Part shown: positions 45,212 to 55,584 of the stretch, in pieces
How the letters are laid out: every line of letters starts with the position of its first letter
Position numbering within the stretch: the first letter of the stretch is position 1
Notes under the pieces: generated by a model
Told to the model about the DNA's origin: nothing
What the model saw: only the letters and a program-made list of their open reading frames with translations
Databases searched by the model: none
Assembly (NCBI GenBank): GCA_013368315.1
Contig: JAACJM010000003.1
Span: forward strand, 558,001 to 622,000
DNA length: 64,000 bases
Source: Tetrapyrgos nigripes
Taxonomy: Eukaryota; Basidiomycota; Agaricomycetes; Agaricales; Campanellaceae
Reading direction: 5' to 3'
Translations under genes and position numbers: made by a program

Positions 45212-46169
45212 ATCTCTACAACGAATGGCACAAAAAAACAAAGTTTTTCTGTACAGTGGTGACAAGATGGAAAACAATGGCAGGGGATGATTGTCAGCAG
45301 AACGAGTAGTAGTATCTGCAAAGAAAGATGGAGGGGGAACTGGATGAGGAACGGAAGCCAAATTCCATACTACCATGGTCATAGGGTTGAGGAGCTGGTC
45401 ACTAGTTTTCAAGCTGGTCTGGAGAACTTTGGTGAGCGTGTTTGCCTGCTTGAAAACAATCTTTTGAAGATCAGCAAATGCAGACCACAGGTCCTGAAGA
45501 TGGCAATAGAAGTTGTTGTAGTCCTCCCGAGAATGCAGACCGTTGCAAGAACTACTCTGTGACGGCCATCAACGTTGTTTGGCTGCCTTATGGCACAACC
45601 TGAACCTAGCGCAAGCTGCTTGGTCTCAAGGGTCTGGGTAGTAAGGATAATGATAGAAAGTCCAGGACATTTGAGAGGGAAAAGACTGCTGGACTGACGA
45701 TATCTTACCAAGAGCAGCAGTTGCATTAGTATACCATGACCTGCAACACTGGCTGTATGCATGGTAGTGGTGGTAGTGGTGTGGTAGAAGACAATAGGTA
45801 GCCTACAGCAGTGAAGAACAGCTGTGTGTCTCACCACAAAAATTCCTCACCTTGCAGTGGTGGTGGTGTACGAATCGGATAGATCTGGTTCCTCGTGGTC
45901 AAAACAGGTTCTTGCGCACTTCGCTTCTTCTCACCATATTGGAGCATATCGGGGCTTGTTTTGGCTTGATCTGACCATATGGATTCAGGTGGCTGTTAGC
46001 TACCTATTGCGGAGAGATCTAATATCCATCTCCAATATGATCTTGTATTTCAGTTCCCAATTGGATGGTGACAGGCACCACTTCAATGATTGAATTAGAT
46101 GGTAAACAGTTGGACTTTTGCAAAGACCACTTGTCACCATTTTTTTTTTACGTTTGAAGAGTTGACGAG
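45212..46169. other. No gene recognised; low-complexity GGT-rich patch
   Basis: It may include the missing first exon and promoter of the UNC93-like gene. A patch near 45757-45790 is built of TGGTAG/TGGTGG units. No family match was found in the open frames. Confidence 0.45.
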
Positions 46170-46767
46170 TAGTGTTGCAACAGCTGGACTGAAGCCCAGC
46201 TAAAAATACCAGCTTAAGCCCAGCCACTGAATTAAACAGCTGGGCATCAGCCGACTGTCCAAGCCGACTTAAAGCGGCTTCTTAGTCAGCTGGTGCCAGC
46301 TTAAGCCAGACTTCTGAAAGGTCAATGACACCTTCCTCATTCTGCATCCTCACCTTAGCAATCTGACTTCTCAGCCAGGTTTGACGCCTACGGCACCCTG
46401 TCTTCGATTTAGGATGGCATTGGAAGCTTTCTGGAGCTTTCTCAGTGTGGTGATGTGAAAGGTCACATTGATGTCACAAATCAACTGGTACACATCAAGC
46501 CCACGTTGTTGTTTTGAAAGCTTCAAACATGCGAAAAAGAAGTGTATTATAGTGGGAGGAAGAATAGGGAAACTCAGGGTGCCCAGAGAATACGCAAGGA
46601 GGGTTTGAAGTCGAATATGTTTTTTATTTGGCTGGAACTTTGGCTCAAGCAGCTCTCAGCTGAGCCATCAGCCAAGCTGGTTTGTTTATTTGGCTTATCA
46701 AGCCATTTAATGGCAAGCCGAGCCTCAGCTGAGCCTCACCAAGCTCAGCTCAGCTGTTGCAACACTA
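46170..46767. mobile_element. hAT-type MITE (598 bp)
   Basis: Perfect 17 bp inverted ends TAGTGTTGCAACAGCTG, flanked by the 8 bp duplication TTGACGAG (46162-46169, 46768-46775). Non-coding. Both subterminal zones are packed with AGCTG/CAGCT/AAGCC units, consistent with transposase-binding arrays. Confidence 0.92.
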
Positions 46768-46962
46768 TTGACGAGTGATGTTTGTAAGTGGATAAATATT
46801 GAGCTGCAGGTTTTTTACAGTGCGAATCATTCTACCATAATGTACACATCCTCCCATCCTTGATTACCTGAAAAACAAATGAGGAAATAATAAGGAAATC
46901 TGAAAACAGAGAACAGTGAACATGAAAGAGAATTGTGATCATAAAAAGACAGACCAAAGCAT

Positions 46963-47721
46963 CTATTTCTTCGCCTTCTTCGCCCTGACTCTTTCCTTGG
47001 CCTCATCTTTCGCCCTACTTCCCACTGTCTTTCCTCTCCCATTATAGTCTCTGCCATAGCACGTGAGGCACATCTTCTTCGTGAATTGGCCAGTCTTGGT
47101 TTACCCACAGCTCACGCACAATCTTTCCTTGGCGTTAGCCTTAGCCTTTACATGTCTCTGATAGCACACATCACACATCTTTTTCGTGAACCTCCCTGTC
47201 TTGGTTTGCCCACAGCCCATGCAGACTCTTGACTCAGCCCAAGCGCACTTCTTACACTGTTCTCTGCCCTTCATATTTGCACCCATTGTACTGCAAGTTA
47301 TGCACTTTGTTGCAGCCTTCACTGCAACCTTCTTCTGTTCTCGCTTAACCTTTTTCTCTGCGTTGACAGTGTCTACCCAGTCATTGAAGTCTGTAAGGAG
47401 AAGACCCCACCACTCGTCATGGCAGCCAAGGCAGAGACTCCTGGTTCCCAATGGACCTCCTCGCCTCTTCCCGCCCACTGCTCTGCAATGGCAACAGCAT
47501 TTTTTCCCATTTCTCCTTATTGGATGACAAGCTTTATTGAACTTTATTGGTACAAGTTGGGATGCATCATGGCGTTGTTTGCATTTGCCCAGAGAGCTTG
47601 AGGGCTTCGTCGGTTTCGAATTGGCACATCTCTGTACGAGTTGTTCTTGTCGAGGATTGGTCGCAACAGTGATGGCTAGACTATCAATTGGTACCTCTTG
47701 GCCTTTTAAAGAGCATATCAC
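46963..47721 (-). pseudogene. Cysteine-rich zinc-binding protein with duplicated module
   Basis: The minus frame contains several CxxC pairs (CCCHCRAVGG, LCLGCHDEWWG, KCITCSTMG, QCKKCAWAE), then two tandem copies of one module. Copy one is CMGCGQTKTGRFTKKMCDVCYQR; copy two is CVSCG-stop-TKTGQFTKKMCLTCYGR, where a TAA replaces the Gln of CGQTKTG. The frame then runs on to a TAG at 46963 through a Lys/Arg-rich tail. No in-frame ATG opens the frame, so a first exon is missing. The modules look like treble-clef or zinc-ribbon units. The family is not recognised. Either the TAA is a true end and copy two is dead, or the gene is inactivated. Confidence 0.55.
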
Positions 47722-48659
47722 TCACTTTGTGCATCTTCCACATGCTATTTGAACATTCAGCTAGGGAGCATTGTTTGTAAGAGAGGTGACATTACCTGCT
47801 CTTGTCACTCCAATATACTCAACATCTGGCTCGTTTTCATGATTTCCACGGTAAGGCAGCTAGGTTCCGTATTTGCAGAGGGGTTGATGGCAGAAGCCAT
47901 AGGAGTATATTTCAAGTGGAAGTGGACGAAGAAAGTTCAGTAGGCATGGCCTTCCTCATAACGAATGCGAGAGATTTGGCTAAATGGGACGTTGTAGATG
48001 AATGAATCTTCGCCCTAATAAAAGTTGAGTTGCAATCTCTGAAGCTTAATCATATGTCTTACATTGTCAATGTAGGACATCAGTCCCTCTTTATCTATAA
48101 TTATTTTGTTGGATGGTTTGACTGCTTTACCAGTAACCTTGATGCTGACTGCTATCTCCACCTGGGCTCTGGTACTTTAGAATCAGGAGAGAATGAAAAG
48201 ATATAGAAATATTAAAAGATGTACACATTTGGATCCATTCTTCCCAAAGCACCAATCAAACATTTTCAAGTTTCATCCCAGCTATTGTTTTGTTTAAGAA
48301 TGATATTTGCAAGGTTTTGATGATTGGGAAATATGAAATGACGGTTTTCTGTATTCTCCTGTAGCACAAGACTGACGACTTCACTAAGGAAATATAATGA
48401 CAAAAAATCTAATGGCTCATGAATAAAGCATGACAAGATGCACAAAAATGAGACTAACCTTTAGTCCTTATTATGGCTGATTCTAGTCGTGAACTGAAGA
48501 AAGAAAGAACTGTATAAGCATTACTCATATGTTTGAAATGTTGGAAACCCACCAGTCTTCACTTTGAACCCATTGATTAACCCCATTTTTAATAAGGGTA
48601 CATATGGCCACATATACCTGATTACAGACATCATTCATCAAAATGAGATCCACAGGGAT
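47722..48659. other. No gene recognised
   Basis: AT-rich spacer between the Cys-rich relic and the next MITE. Open frames are short and without motifs. Confidence 0.45.
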
Positions 48660-49207
48660 TAGGGCTCCTAGCGGATTGGATGCTGTTCAGATGTGGATCC
48701 ATCCACTCGGATGAGTCATTCAAGAGTGCCAATCTGCATCGGTGGATGGCATCTGTCAGATGACCCGATCATCCATGGATGGGTGGCTGAACGTGGCTGA
48801 CATAGTAAGAAAGAGGTTTGAAGTTGGTTTTTTGTGGTTTAAGTATCTCTAAGTACAAGTAAATGTAATATATGTAAAAATATTGAGCTACTCACAACTG
48901 ACACAGAGTGTTATTACGGGAATGGCATTGGCCTCTTTGCCAATGGCAATGTCGAGCAAAGAATCGAGAACGATTCTAACACACTGTAAAAGATTTCTGT
49001 AAATATTGGTGAGTCTTTGCAACTATACAGTACCTCAGGAAAGCCTGAGATTGACCTAAATTGGCAACTCCATCACATTCTCACATACTTCAACCATCTG
49101 CCAATGAACTACGGATGGACAGATGGTATCCGCCAGATAGTGCACCTCCAAATCTGAGGCCTCATCGTCAGATAGGTGCCGGATCATCCGATCTGCTAGG
49201 AGCCCTA
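48660..49207. mobile_element. hAT-type MITE (548 bp)
   Basis: Ends TAGGGCTCCTAGC and inverse, with similarity continuing a further 9 nt inward. The 8 bp duplication ACAGGGAT flanks it (48652-48659, 49208-49215). The interior carries many GATCC/GGATG units and no ORF. Confidence 0.92.
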
Positions 49208-49315
49208 ACAGGGATAAACATACAGTTATCATGAGGTTGGATCCTTGGGGTATCCAATCTTCGCCTTGATGTGGCATTGTGACCTTGAAAAGCTTCCAAG
49301 CAAATGGCAACCAGT

Positions 49316-49528
49316 TGTAAGCCCTTTCCGACGGCTTACTACAGGTCACATGTATAGTTATCACGGACACGTAGAATAGTGGTCTCTTCACTCTTTACTT
49401 CCATCATCTATCATTGTAGTAGCTACTCTCTTCTCTTTCCTCTACACGACGCGGTCCAATCTCTCTTTGTGTGACTCTAAGCTCCCTAGTCGCTCGTCTG
49501 GTGTTCACACTGATATAGTGTGATTACA
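49316..49528 (+). repeat. Gypsy-B 5' LTR (213 bp)
   Basis: Starts TGTAAGCCC and ends GTGTGATTACA. No TGG follows the LTR, so the primer for reverse transcription is not evident. Confidence 0.95.
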
Positions 49529-49865
49529 CTTTTTTTGAGATTCTTTCGTGACGACCGTGAGGTCGCACGCGTGTCGCCAAAGGCAAAAGTGAGTTACTTA
49601 TCTTCTACGCACATATAACATTACCCGCCCTTGTGGAATCCTTTCGTTGTCCTTCTTGGACTGTACTCCGTTGTCCGCCCTTGGTGGAAGCCTTCTGTTG
49701 AAGAAATACGCAATATATGCGTACCGACGGAATCACTCATACCCAACCGTACCTCTGTCCCTTGTTAACAACCGTCCACTGTAACCGTAACCGTCCACTG
49801 TACACTGTCACTGTATACCTGTCACCTGTCCCCTGTCTATCTCGCTGTCCCTTTTGTTTTTTACA

Positions 49866-52800
49866 ATGGTAACTAACAATAACACAGTTGCAGAAACATC
49901 TCGAAAACCCCGCAACAAACGTACCGTCGCTCCAAGTGCGAGAACCCTGCGAAATCTGCCACACCGTCACCCGTCCCCGTCACCGCTCTCTGATATAACT
50001 CCGACAACTCCCACTGGATCTCATTCCCGCTCCACACAGCCTCCACAGTCCCTTCGTCGTTCACCACGCCTCTCGCCACTGCAGTCACCTCCCGAACACA
50101 GCTCACCATCCGTGCCTCCACATTCCCCAATATCTTCTTCACCTACCATGCCTGCCATGCCAACTTCAACGCCTGCCAATCAGCCGTTCCTTTTACAAGG
50201 AAACACAAAGGCTCCGATAGTCTACGCGAGAAAATTGTCGCTAGAGGATTTCCTTCTGGTACACGCTGGCATCCAACAATATATCGAGCACAAGGAATAC
50301 CACGACAAACCCGTGAAGGCCCGAGGCGCAGCCATGAGCGTCTTCACCGCTGCCGGGTCCGTTTCCTATTTCACCGCTCACCGCGCCAGTCTACTCGCTA
50401 TGAGCGACCAGGAATTCCTTCAAGCACTCCTTGCTCACGCGTTAGGCTCCAGATGGCAGGATGCCGTCTCCAAGAAGATCTCGTCACTGCAACAAGACTC
50501 AGTGGAGGACTCATCTTTCCAGGTCTTGCGAGACACTATCCTCGCCTGGAATCAGCTGCTTGTGGGGACACCCCGACACCTCACTGAACCACTGATCCAA
50601 TCCACCTTGAACAATGCGCTCTCAGAGGGGTTCACGGACTACCTCTATGAGAAGAAGCAGTCTAATGCCATCGCCTATGGTGAATGGTGTGAAGCTGTGG
50701 AAGCTCACGACGAGGATTACCGTGCCTTCCGAAAGCCTCAGATGGATAAGGTCAATAACGAGATTCGGGAACTCAAGCACACCATTCAGAAACAGACCTC
50801 CATGATCGAACAGCATAAACGTGGTGCAACCGACTCTCATTATTCCAACAACCACGCCCGCAGTAAACCTTTCTCCTCTGGCTCCACAAACTCTTCCTCC
50901 TCATCTACCACCTCATCGTCGACCACATCCTCGTCCAGCTCCCAACCAACGTCAAACTCGTCCTCATCGTCCTCACAGCAAACGTATGGCATTCCGCCAA
51001 TCACGAGCATTCGTGAGGACCCTGAACAGTACCAGCTACTCCAGGATGGTCAGGCATGTCACAAGTGCCGAGCATTCTGCGCAGGTCACACTGCTAGGAA
51101 CTGTCCGTCAACAACGAGACCGACTATCACGGTACCCTATCGGAAACTCACTAGTGACGACATCGCCTGGGCAAAACAGATCTTTGCTAAGTACAAACGA
51201 GGCGTGTCGTTGAACATGGTCCTCACCCGTGGTCGCCCCCAAGCGAAGGTGGTGGCTGCAGTGGCACCTGCCGAAACTGCTCAGCTATCACCTATCTCCG
51301 ACGCTGCCTTCTTCGAGACCAACGAGAAGTCGGTCTCGCACAACACTGTCGCCGCCGTCTTGGGTGGAGTCCCCTTCACACACACCACTTCAGGACCAGA
51401 AGTCTTCAACCGTGCTCCAGCGCTTCTCCCAGCTCCCAGGATCATGACGCGTAGTTCCTCGCACCGTTCCTTGGGTCGTCGAACCTCCGCTACAGTCGTT
51501 GCTGCCATGTTGGCCGACGATGACGAGGACGACGATGGGGAAGGTGATGGCATCCTGTTCCCCAATGATGACGAGGACGACGATGGGGAAGGTGATGGCA
51601 TCCTGTTCCCCAATGATGACTCCCCGACTCGTGCACCAGCTGCCAAGGTAGACACCCGTTACACTGTGAGTACCATTGAAACTGAACCCTTCCATGAGAA
51701 TCATCTCCTGTTCCGGGGACTTGTCGATGGTCCTTCCGTGTCTTCTCCTCTAACTCTCGAGTTGCTTCTGGACACTGGCTCACCGTTTGTTCTGATTAGC
51801 GCTGAATTGGTCGACCAACTTGGTCTACAACATCGCAAATTGCATAAACCTCAACCTGTTACGTTGTTTGACGGATCCACATCTTCAGTTTCCTCTACTC
51901 TCACCGAATATGTCCGCCTACCTATCGAGGACTCGACGGGTCAGTGGCGCTCGCGCCCTTGTAATGCATTGATTGTTCCGTCCTTATGTTCACCTTTAAT
52001 CCTTGGTATGCCATTCCTCTCCCGTAATGAATTAATTGTAGACTGTAAGAACCGCACTGTCGTACACAAGCCCTCGGGCTTCGATATTGTTAATCCTGTA
52101 ATGTGTAGCCCCCCACCCTCCTGTGACACCCGTTCCCCCAAACAACGCCGACTTGATCATTGTAAATTACGTCTCGCTGTACTTGATGAATTGAAAGAAT
52201 TCCATGTTCGTAACCCCCATATGCAACGGTCTGAAAAAGTGAGAGAGGTGAACATTGCGGCCTTGGTAAAGGAACGCCTTGAAAACTTGGAGAAAATTGC
52301 CGACGGGCTAAAGCGTTCTGAGGCCATGAAGGCAAAATTTGCCTCAGTCTTCGAGGCTATACCTCACGTAGACGAACTGCCTACAGACATCACCTGTGCA
52401 ATAACTCTAAAAGACAGCAATATGACCATACAAGCTCGGTCTTATTCCTCCCCGAGAAAATACAAAGAAGCTTGGTCAATATTGGTACAGAAACACCTAG
52501 ATGCTGGGCGCATACGCCCGTCCTCCTCCCCTGTTTCCTCGCCGGCCTTTCTGATTCCTAAGGCAGACAAAACTGCCTTGCCACGTTGGGTAAATGACTA
52601 TCGTATCCTTAACGCGAACACAGTACCGGATAGACACCCACTGCCGAGAATCGAGGACATTTTGTCTGACTGCGCAAAAGGAAGAATTTGGGGAAAAATG
52701 GACATGACCGACTCATTCTTCCAGACCAGATTGGAGGAAAAGTCTATACCTCTGACAGCTGTCAATACACCTCTTGGACTGTACGAATGGATTGTGATGC

Positions 52801-55316
52801 CAATGGGGATTCGCAACGCGCCCGCGATCCACCAGAGACGCGTCTCAACTGCGTTACGCGAATTCATTGGCAAGTTCTGCCACGTTTACCTTGATGATAT
52901 CATCATATGGTCAAATTCAGAAGAAGAACACGAGAAGCATATCTCGATGATTCTAGAAGCTCTAAAACAGAATAAGCTGTACTGTAATTCCAAGAAATGT
53001 CAATTTTTCCAACTTGAACTGGATTTTCTTGGCCATCGTATCTCACGCCGTGGCATTGAAGCACAGCACGGAAAATGTGACGCTGTGTTGAACTATCCCC
53101 GGCCAACCAACGCCAAAGAAGTACACCGTTTCCTGGGAATGGTTAGGTTTGTGGCTGGATACCTCGAGAATCTGGCTGAATTCACCCGTTTCCTGACTCC
53201 CCTGACCAGAAAGGAATGTGAGAAAGACTTTCCCGGATGGACCTCGGAGCATGAACAAGCCTTTGCACGAATAAAGAAACTTGTGGTCGAAAGGGCCACA
53301 TTGACAACAATTGACCACAATGACCCTGGGGAAAATCATATTTTCTTGACTTGTGATGCAAGCGACTGGCGTTCTGGTGCGATACTGAGCTGGGGCCCTA
53401 CACTCAAAACAGCTAAACCTGTTGCCTTCGACTCTGCTCAGTTCTCAGGCGCAGAGTTGAATTACCCTGTGCATGAAAAGGAACTACTTGCTATAGTCCG
53501 TGCCCTCAAGAAGTGGAGGGCTGATTGTCTTGGTATGCCTGTACATGTCCTGACGGACCATCGAACTCTAGAAAACTTCAACTCCCAGAAAGATCTCAGT
53601 CGACGACAATTGCGCTGGCAGGAATTTCTTGGCCAGTATGATCTCCAAATTACCTACTTACCAGGTGAACTGAATACAGGAGCAGATAGTCTATCACGTA
53701 TACCACCAGGAGTACTGCCTACGGATGGTCCTGTCACTGAGAAAATCATCACACCTGACGCCTGGCGTAATCCAGTATCAATAGCTGCAGTCTCTGCAAT
53801 CTCCATCGACTCAGAGTTCAAGGACTTGATCCAAGAAGGTTACCTACATGATGAATTTGTCCTGAAGTTGAAAGCCAACCCACAACCGGTCCTGGGTACT
53901 GAGTTCCGGAATGGTTTCTGGTACATTGACAACCGTTTGGTTATACCTCGTTATAAAAATCTTCGTGAAACATTGTACCGCCTTGCTCATGACTGCACTG
54001 GACACTTTGGTGCGGATAAATCATATGAATTTCTTCGTCACTCGTACTACTGGCCAAACATGAGACGCGACCTCATGAAGTGTTATGTCCCTTCCTGTGA
54101 CTCATGCCAACGAAACAAGAGCACTACTAAGAAAAGCTCTGCACCTCTTCACCCACTGCCGGTACCGGACCACAGAATGGAATCGGTAGCCTTAGATTTC
54201 ATTGGTCCACTACCTGAGGACGACGGATTCAATTGCATCCTATCGATTACCGACCGTTTGAACTCGGACCTAAAGATTGCCCCAACGTGCACAGAATTAA
54301 CAGCTGAAGAATGTGCCTTGCTCTTCTTTCGTGAATGGTACTGCGACAATGGCCTCCCGTTGGAACTCATCTGTGACAGAGACAAGCTTTTTGTTTCGAA
54401 GTTCTGGAATTGTTTCCTGAAGCTGACAGGAGTCAAACTGAAGATGTCATCAGCCTTTCACCCAGAAACAGACGGCACGTCCGAGCGCTCAAATAAGACT
54501 ATCGTGCAGTGCTTGCGCTACTATGTCGAACGAAACCAGAAAGGATGGGCGCAAGCACTACCAAAGATCCGATTTGACATTATGAACTCTGTTAATGCAA
54601 GCACAGGGTTGAGCATGTTCGAGTTGAAAACTGGTCGCAACCCACGCCTAATTCCTCCCATTGACACAAACAGTCTCAGCAAGAAATCAACAGAATTCGA
54701 CGTTGCGTCTTTCCTAGACCGCATAAATGACACCGAAAACGAAGCCCGTGATGCATTGCTCGCTGCTAAAGTACTACAGGCGCATTTCTCAAACAAAAAC
54801 AGAGGATGCCAGGAGAAATTCAAGGAAGGTGACCTTGTGATGCTATCAACTGTTCATCGTCGACGACATTACAAGAAGAAAGGCGAGAAACGAGCTGCAA
54901 AATTTTTCCCAAGGTTTGAAGGTCCTTATGAAATAATTAAAGCCCATCCAGAAACAGACTCCTACACGCTAGAAATGCCTAATCGTCCAGGTTTGTTCCC
55001 TACCTTCTATGTCGATCAACTACGCAAGTACATTGCAAACGATCCGTCCCTTTTCCCAGAACGCGTAGTAATTCGCCTGGATCCTGTGGTTATCGACGGT
55101 CATGAGGAATTCCTGATTGAGAAAATCTTGGACTCTCGAAGACGAGGCCGTGGATGGCAATTCCTGGTACGATGGTCTGGCGAGGGGTCAGAGGGTGACA
55201 GATGGCTCCCATATACGCTGCTAAAAGATTGCGCAGCTATGGACGTGTGGGTGGAGCGAGGTGGTGATGGTCCTCGAGAATTATTTACCATGACTGATGA
55301 AGTCGACGATAACTAA
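49866..55316 (+). CDS. Gypsy-B Gag-Pol polyprotein with chromodomain
   Basis: The first ATG is at 49866, giving 1816 aa (the frame is open for four codons before it). Gag core near residues 60-270 (F..YHDKPVKARGAAMSVFTAAG), a Ser-rich linker, CCHC knuckle near 400 (CHKCRAFCAGHTARNCP), protease near 636 (LLLDTGSPFVLIS), RT with YLDDIIIW near 1010, RNase H (TCDASDWRSGAILS) near 1165, integrase zinc site near 1375-1415 (HDCTGHFGADK..CDSCQRNK), catalytic core (LDFIGPLP, LICDRDKLFVSKFW, HPETDGTSERSN) near 1445-1550, and a C-terminal chromodomain (EKILDSRRRGRGWQFLVRWSGE..DRWLP) near 1755-1790. No gag-pol frameshift, so Gag may be released by proteolysis. A 48 bp tandem duplication (51519-51614) adds an acidic 16-residue repeat. 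Confidence 0.96.
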   Translation: MVTNNNTVAETSRKPRNKRTVAPSARTLRNLPHRHPSPSPLSDITPTTPTGSHSRSTQPPQSLRRSPRLSPLQSPPEHSSPSVPPHSPISSSPTMPAMPTSTPANQPFLLQGNTKAPIVYARKLSLEDFLLVHAGIQQYIEHKEYHDKPVKARGAAMSVFTAAGSVSYFTAHRASLLAMSDQEFLQALLAHALGSRWQDAVSKKISSLQQDSVEDSSFQVLRDTILAWNQLLVGTPRHLTEPLIQSTLNNALSEGFTDYLYEKKQSNAIAYGEWCEAVEAHDEDYRAFRKPQMDKVNNEIRELKHTIQKQTSMIEQHKRGATDSHYSNNHARSKPFSSGSTNSSSSSTTSSSTTSSSSSQPTSNSSSSSSQQTYGIPPITSIREDPEQYQLLQDGQACHKCRAFCAGHTARNCPSTTRPTITVPYRKLTSDDIAWAKQIFAKYKRGVSLNMVLTRGRPQAKVVAAVAPAETAQLSPISDAAFFETNEKSVSHNTVAAVLGGVPFTHTTSGPEVFNRAPALLPAPRIMTRSSSHRSLGRRTSATVVAAMLADDDEDDDGEGDGILFPNDDEDDDGEGDGILFPNDDSPTRAPAAKVDTRYTVSTIETEPFHENHLLFRGLVDGPSVSSPLTLELLLDTGSPFVLISAELVDQLGLQHRKLHKPQPVTLFDGSTSSVSSTLTEYVRLPIEDSTGQWRSRPCNALIVPSLCSPLILGMPFLSRNELIVDCKNRTVVHKPSGFDIVNPVMCSPPPSCDTRSPKQRRLDHCKLRLAVLDELKEFHVRNPHMQRSEKVREVNIAALVKERLENLEKIADGLKRSEAMKAKFASVFEAIPHVDELPTDITCAITLKDSNMTIQARSYSSPRKYKEAWSILVQKHLDAGRIRPSSSPVSSPAFLIPKADKTALPRWVNDYRILNANTVPDRHPLPRIEDILSDCAKGRIWGKMDMTDSFFQTRLEEKSIPLTAVNTPLGLYEWIVMPMGIRNAPAIHQRRVSTALREFIGKFCHVYLDDIIIWSNSEEEHEKHISMILEALKQNKLYCNSKKCQFFQLELDFLGHRISRRGIEAQHGKCDAVLNYPRPTNAKEVHRFLGMVRFVAGYLENLAEFTRFLTPLTRKECEKDFPGWTSEHEQAFARIKKLVVERATLTTIDHNDPGENHIFLTCDASDWRSGAILSWGPTLKTAKPVAFDSAQFSGAELNYPVHEKELLAIVRALKKWRADCLGMPVHVLTDHRTLENFNSQKDLSRRQLRWQEFLGQYDLQITYLPGELNTGADSLSRIPPGVLPTDGPVTEKIITPDAWRNPVSIAAVSAISIDSEFKDLIQEGYLHDEFVLKLKANPQPVLGTEFRNGFWYIDNRLVIPRYKNLRETLYRLAHDCTGHFGADKSYEFLRHSYYWPNMRRDLMKCYVPSCDSCQRNKSTTKKSSAPLHPLPVPDHRMESVALDFIGPLPEDDGFNCILSITDRLNSDLKIAPTCTELTAEECALLFFREWYCDNGLPLELICDRDKLFVSKFWNCFLKLTGVKLKMSSAFHPETDGTSERSNKTIVQCLRYYVERNQKGWAQALPKIRFDIMNSVNASTGLSMFELKTGRNPRLIPPIDTNSLSKKSTEFDVASFLDRINDTENEARDALLAAKVLQAHFSNKNRGCQEKFKEGDLVMLSTVHRRRHYKKKGEKRAAKFFPRFEGPYEIIKAHPETDSYTLEMPNRPGLFPTFYVDQLRKYIANDPSLFPERVVIRLDPVVIDGHEEFLIEKILDSRRRGRGWQFLVRWSGEGSEGDRWLPYTLLKDCAAMDVWVERGGDGPRELFTMTDEVDDN
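51519..51614 (+). repeat. 2 x 48 bp tandem repeat inside Gypsy-B ORF
   Basis: Two exact 48 bp units encode DDEDDDGEGDGILFPN twice, between the zinc knuckle and protease. Confidence 0.95.
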
Positions 55317-55366
55317 CAACCTTTTTATTATTATTAGGATATGCTTTGCTTTAGAATGGGGGAGGG

Positions 55367-55579
55367 TGTAAGCCCTTTCCGACGGCTTACTACAGGTCAC
55401 ATGTATAGTTATCACGGACACGTAGAATAGTGGTCTCTTCACTCTTTACTTCCATCATCTATCATTGTAGTAGCTACTCTCTTCTCTTTCCTCTACACGA
55501 CGCGGTCCAATCTCTCTTTGTGTGACTCTAAGCTCCCTAGTCGCTCGTCTGGTGTTCACACTGATATAGTGTGATTACA
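55367..55579 (+). repeat. Gypsy-B 3' LTR (213 bp)
   Basis: Identical to 49316-49528. Confidence 0.95.
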
Positions 55580-55584
55580 CCAGT

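Larger units (their letters stand above)
49316..55579 (+). mobile_element. Gypsy-B: young chromodomain Ty3/Gypsy element, 6264 bp
   Basis: Two LTRs of 213 bp, identical base for base by eye, begin TGTAAG and end TTACA. The 5 bp duplication CCAGT flanks the element (49311-49315, 55580-55584). One uninterrupted Gag-Pol frame fills the interior, and a purine tract (AATGGGGGAGGG) precedes the 3' LTR. Identical LTRs and an intact frame mean a very recent, probably still competent insertion. Confidence 0.97.

Noticed and set aside
49854..49865. Start of the Gypsy-B ORF at 49854
   Set aside because: The codon there is TTG; the first ATG is at 49866 and is used instead.
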